From Scylla paramamosain (lineage: Eukaryota > Arthropoda > Malacostraca > Decapoda > Portunidae): a stretch of DNA of 64,000 bases. The stretch is from positions 34,153,693-34,217,692 of the forward strand of contig NC_087151.1 in assembly GCF_035594125.1 (NCBI RefSeq). The letters run 5' to 3'. How positions within the stretch are numbered: position 1 is the stretch's first letter; every line of letters starts with the position of its first letter. Of the stretch, positions 58,970-64,000 are shown in pieces. The notes under the pieces were generated by a model. That model was not told the DNA's origin. It was given only the letters and a program-made list of their open reading frames with translations, and did not search any database. Position numbers and translations under genes: made by a program.

Positions 58970-61670
58970 ACCATAAATGTTCCCAGATCGTACTGCTCTT
59001 CTGGTATCAACCCTAAGTGTTTTGACATCTCACTCAACTTTTTCTTCGTTAACTTCTGCAGCATTTGCGGCCTTAGATATAATTTTCTATCTGTAGAACA
59101 CCACCTCTCTGTATACCTCTCACTTAACTCATCTGACGATAAGAAATTCTTTGACTACTTAACCTCCAAAGTGGAGCACATGACTATTTTTCCCTTTTGC
59201 GGAGATCTCCATTCTTGGAGACCAATGTTCACCACCAGCTTTAGCTTTCCTCTCCCTTCACTGATTATTCTAGTGAACTAGCCTTTAACTTTACTATCCT
59301 CCATGATCTAGAGCAACTGATGCAACACTCTATTGTATTCGTACTCCTGGCCGTCTTGGAGATAAGCCCAACATTCTTCAGCTTTTCCTAACCTCTAGTC
59401 CCTTCACTTATGCTGTCACCCAGTCTTCTCCGTTGGGCTCCTTCGATCACAACCTCATATCTGTACCTTTTCCTATCACTCCAATCCCTCCACAGGATCC
59501 TCCAAACCGTAAGCGCTTCTGCCGTTTTGCCTCTGCTAATTAGGGCAGGTGAGGAGGTATTATTCTGATTTTCCTTGGAATGACTATTGGCTCTATGTCA
59601 GGGACCAGTCTCTGTATGCTAAGCGCATAACATAGGTGATAATGCCTGGCATGTAGGCATACATTCTTCATTCTTTCTCTCGACCTAAACCTTCCAAACC
59701 TTGGTTTGACACGGTCTGTTCTCGTGCTATACATGATAGAAAGGTGGCTCACAAAAGGTATTTGAGCCTTCCATCACCGGAATCTTGTGAACTTTATATT
59801 TCTGCCCGGAATCATGTCAAATCTGTTCTCCAACTAGCCAAAACTCCTTCATTAACAGAAAGTGTCAAAATCGTTCAAGATCTAACCTCCCTCATGATTT
59901 CTGGCACTTAGTCAGCCAAAAACATTTCCAATAACTTTGCTTCTTCATCTTTCCCACCTTTATTTCAACCTGATGGCACCAATGCCATCTCATCTATTTC
60001 CAAAGCTGAACTCTTCGCTCAAACCTTTCCTAAAAACTCTATCCTGGATGATTCAGGGCTTGTTCCTCCCTCTCCTCCATCCTCTGACTACTTATGGACC
60101 TGATGAGGTCCCCGAAACTGTCTCTGTGCTTGCACCTTGCCTAGTCAAACTCTTTCAGATCAGTCTATCAATATCTACCTTTCCTTCTTGCTGGAAGTTT
60201 GCCTACATTCAGTCTTTTCCTGAAAAGGGTGACCGCTCTAATCCTTCAAATTACCGTCCTATTGCTTTAATATCCTGCCTTTCTAAAATTTTTAAATCTA
60301 TCTTCAATAGGAACAGGCTCTTAAACATTTATCCTTTCACAACCTTCTATCTGATTGCCAGTATTTGTTCCACTGAGGCCACTTTGCTGGTGATCTTTTG
60401 GTTTTCCTTACTGAGTTTTGGTCACCCTCTTTTAGGGATTTTGGTGAAACTTTTGCTGTTGCCTTAAACATATCGAAAGCTTTCGATAGTGTCTGGCACA
60501 AAGCTTTGATTTTCAAACTACCCTCCTAAGGCTTTTATCCTTCTTTCTGTAACTTCATCTCAAGTTTCCTTTCTGACCATTCTATTGTTGCTGTGGTAGA
60601 CGGTCACTGTTCTTCTAATTCTATTAACAGTGGTGTTCCTTAGTGTTCTGTTCTGTTACCCACTCTCTTCCTATTATTCATCAATGATCTTCGAAACGAA
60701 ACTTCTTGTCCTGTCCACTCCTACGCTAATGATACCTCCCTGTACTTTACTACGCCTTTTCGTAGATCTCCAACCCTTCAGGAAGTAAACAGTTCACACA
60801 GGGTAGCCACAGAACGCCTGACTTCTGATCTCTAAAATTTCTGATTGAGGCAGAACAAATTTAGTATTATTCAGTGCCTCAAAAACTCAATTCCTCCATC
60901 TATCATTTCGACACAACCTTCCAGATAACTATCCCCTCTTCTTCAATGATACTCAGTTGTCCCTCTTTTCTGCATTGAACATCCTCGGTCTGTCCTTTAC
61001 TTATACATAATCTAAACTGGAAACTTCACATCTCATCTCTAGTTAAAATAGCTTCTACGAAGTTAGGCGTTCTGAGTCATCTCCGCTAGTTTTTCTCACT
61101 TCCCCCTTCCCCCCAGTTGCTAACTCAGGGGCCTTATCCGTCCATGTATGGGTTATGCTTCACATGTATGGGAGGGTTCTACTTATGCTGCTTTTTTAGA
61201 CAGGGTGGAATCAAAAGCTTTTTGTCTTATCAACTGCTCTCCTCTAACTGATTCTCTTCAGCTTCTCTCTCATCGCCGCAATGTTGCTTATCTTGCTATC
61301 TTTTGCCGCTATTCTCATGCTAACTGCTCTTCTGATCTTACTAACTGCATGTCTTCCTTCCTCCCGAGACCTCGTTGCACAAGACGTTCTTCTTTCGCTC
61401 ACTCCTGTTCTATCCACCTCTCTAATGCAAGAGTTAACCAGTAATCTCAATCATTCATCCTTTTATCTAGTAAACTCTGGAACTCCCTTCCTGCTTCTGT
61501 ATTTCCTCCTTCCTATGACTTGAATTCCTTCAAGAGGGAGGTTTCAAGACACTTATCCTTTGATTTGCGACGACTACTTTTGACTCTGTTTGGGGACTAG
61601 CATCTCAGTGGGCCTTTTTTTTCTCCATTATAATTTTGTTAGCCTTGGGCGGTGCCCCTCTTACATAAAA

Positions 61671-61672
<2 letters not shown>
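58970..61672 (+). mobile_element. longest jockey-like LINE copy, decayed
   Basis: In broken frames it shows endonuclease remnants (VYLSLNSSDDKKF), the KPSKPWFDTVCSRAIHDRK and ARNHVKSVLQLAK blocks, the RT core (SNYRPIALISCLSKIFKSIFN, SYANDTS where YADD-type is expected) and the C terminus (SHRRNVAYLAIF, SIHLSNARVNQ). It ends in the 3' UTR and poly-A near 61670. Many stops and frameshifts show that it is dead. It is the best template in the window for the family's full layout. Confidence 0.8.
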
Positions 61673-61703
<31 letters not shown>

Positions 61704-61741
61704 CAGTAGTAGCACTAGTAATAGTAATAGTAGTAGTAGTG

Positions 61742-61797
<56 letters not shown>

Positions 61798-61800
61798 GGA
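61673..61800. repeat. (GTA)n-(AAT)n microsatellite
   Basis: Trinucleotide repeats begin at the LINE poly-A tail. Confidence 0.93.
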
Positions 61801-61809
61801 AGAAGAAGA

Positions 61810-61810
<1 letters not shown>

Positions 61811-61889
<79 letters not shown>

Positions 61890-61890
61890 T
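61811..61890. repeat. (GA)n microsatellite
   Basis: About 80 bases of GA repeat. Confidence 0.93.
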
Positions 61891-62227
61891 TAAGAAAGCA
61901 GCTATATGCAGTATTTTAGCGACAGGAGGAATGACGGAGAGCGTGACATGCAAAAGGGCAGAAAACTTCTGATATAGATTATTTGAAAGCAGGAATGTAG
62001 GAATGTAGGAACGGAGTGAGAAATGATAATGGGTGAAGTACATGAGACAAACATAAAGCACAATATGTTGGCTAGCTGCCTGCTCTGCTCTCCCGCCTCA
62101 GAATGATAGCTGAAAACTTTTTTTTCTTCTATATTTTAACATTCGTGACCATAGCAAGTTCAAGATTGTCTTTTTTAACATTCGTCATCTTAATAAGTCA
62201 AGGCAGACTGAAATTAATACTGTGATT
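61891..62227. other. non-coding sequence
   Basis: No gene is recognised. Confidence 0.35.
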
Positions 62228-62869
<642 letters not shown>

Positions 62870-63823
62870 CAGTGCTTCCTAAACTGGGGACCATGGGGTG
62901 CCATGTAGCAGAATGTAGGGGGCCATGTAGCAGAATGTAGCGGGGCCATAATCTCAGGATATTTATACATAAAGGCAAAGGAGTTCAGCGGGTATGCAGC
63001 CAGTGGAGGAAATTTATAGGTCAGTACAAATGGCTAGACTATGTAGACAAATTGCTTTTCGACACCTCTTACCATTTTCATCAACTTATTCCTGTGAGGT
63101 TGCATTCTTCCAACTATTCCACATTAAAACGAAATATCGCAACAGACTTGAAGTGAAGCACGACCTACGGTGTGCTTTAAGTGAAACAAAACCAAGAATC
63201 AAGAAGCTCGTTGATAATCTGCAGCATCACCCATCACACTGAATGGAATGAGGATTCAAGTGAAGGAAACATGAACCTGGCATGAATGATCAGAAGCAAA
63301 TAGTTCTGGGAGGAGGTGGGTGTGTGGCCACTGAAGGCCATGGTTGTGGCACTTAATTATGACTCCCTATGGCAGCATTTCACTTCAGAATTATAGTCAT
63401 CAGATTTGTCAGATTCAAAGATCTGATCATATGGTGAGGGATTAATGCACTTTTAAACCAGTGGAATTTTGTTTTATTTTGTTTCTTGCTTGTTTATTGT
63501 TGAAACAGCCATTTTTTAAGTTACTCTAAGTAAGGACATTTTTTTAAGTGCATTATATCACTTCTTTAGTATCATTTCAATAATTATATGAGATTCAGCA
63601 AAGGGAAACTACAAATTTCTTTATTAATACTTAACAAAAGAAAAAAAAACAACAAATGGAATCAATAAAGTTACAGGATTTGCTAGAGTGGTTTTTATTT
63701 GGGCCTAATGAGTATAGGACTGTAGATAGTCACTGTAGTCATGGGTTATGCTTGGCGATGGGCCATGGACAAGGATCATGTATGAAAAGTGGGTAACGAC
63801 CAGAAAAAGTTTGGGGACCACTG
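62870..63823 (+). mobile_element. hAT element, internally deleted
   Basis: Ends CAGTGCTTCCTAAACTGGGG and the complement of CAGTGGTCCCCAAACT form hAT-type terminal repeats. Flanking 8-mers agree only partly, so the target duplication is decayed. The interior keeps just the C-terminal part of the transposase. Confidence 0.7.
62994..63242 (+). pseudogene. hAT transposase C-terminal dimerisation domain remnant
   Basis: The open frame contains LLPFSSTYSCEVAFF, IKTKYRNRLEVKHDLRCALS and PRIKKLV, the hATC block of SCAND3/ZBED5-like hAT proteins. The catalytic core and zinc finger upstream are missing. The stop at 63240-63242 may be the original one. Confidence 0.75.
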
Positions 63824-64000
63824 TTGTGCAGGATAGAAAAGAATTCAAAAGACGGCATTTGGTATGCTAGAGGCCATTGAGCTTCTTTTCAAGAAAAGAC
63901 GACCCAACAGGTTCGCCACAACAAATATTAATCATGAATATGGATTGCATATCATAACACAGTACCATATTCGATACTTACGAGACAGATTATTCGTAAC
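63824..64000. other. non-coding end of window
   Basis: No feature is recognised. Confidence 0.35.

Overview
This window looks like nuclear DNA from an arthropod, most likely a decapod crustacean. The reasons are extreme dinucleotide microsatellites (TA, GA/TC, GT/AC runs of 50 to 290 bp), a dense mix of non-LTR retrotransposons and Tc1/mariner, pogo/Tigger and hAT elements, a short interstitial run of the arthropod telomere motif (CCTAA/TTAGG), and spliced genes with GT-AG introns. The taxon is an inference. I saw no rRNA, tRNA, CRISPR or bacterial-type operon structure.

Layout. 1-3 kb: a non-LTR element with a nearly complete reverse transcriptase. 3-6 kb: unexplained sequence with a hairpin and telomere-like repeat, then a reverse-oriented jockey-like LINE. 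6.1-7.4 kb: an apparently intact mariner with perfect terminal repeats. 7.5-10.7 kb: a TA-flanked MITE, a CR1-like LINE tail and microsatellites. 10.8-13.9 kb: an intact pogo/Tigger element inside an alternating array of LINE pieces and (TA)n. 13.9-15.4 kb: jockey-like LINE fragments. 16.96-27.85 kb: an M17-type aminopeptidase gene, ten visible exons on the + strand with all catalytic residues kept. 28.8-32.3 kb: a Tigger-derived MITE, a hammerhead-like motif, and hAT, Harbinger-like and pogo fragments.

33-46.7 kb: a large inverted duplication with arms of about 4.1 kb and a spacer of about 3 kb. Each arm carries an identical intronless gene for a 179-residue leucine-zipper protein, so the two genes point away from each other. 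The right arm is interrupted by a 2.4-kb direct copy of 25.7-28.3 kb, which includes the last exon of the aminopeptidase. 47.8-48.7 kb: a degenerate gene remnant. 49.27-52.50 kb: a four-exon GATAD1 orthologue, the clearest single-copy gene. 52.7-64 kb: LINE and hAT remnants, a reverse copy of 36.8-38.0 kb, and a second, smaller fold-back structure built on GA/TC tracts at 55.9-57.0 kb.

The host genes are the aminopeptidase, the duplicated zipper gene and GATAD1. They share no visible pathway. The main theme is structural: microsatellites and LINE copies sit at the edges of most duplications and inversions, which suggests repeated template switching or recombination there. Assembly error must be excluded for the palindrome.
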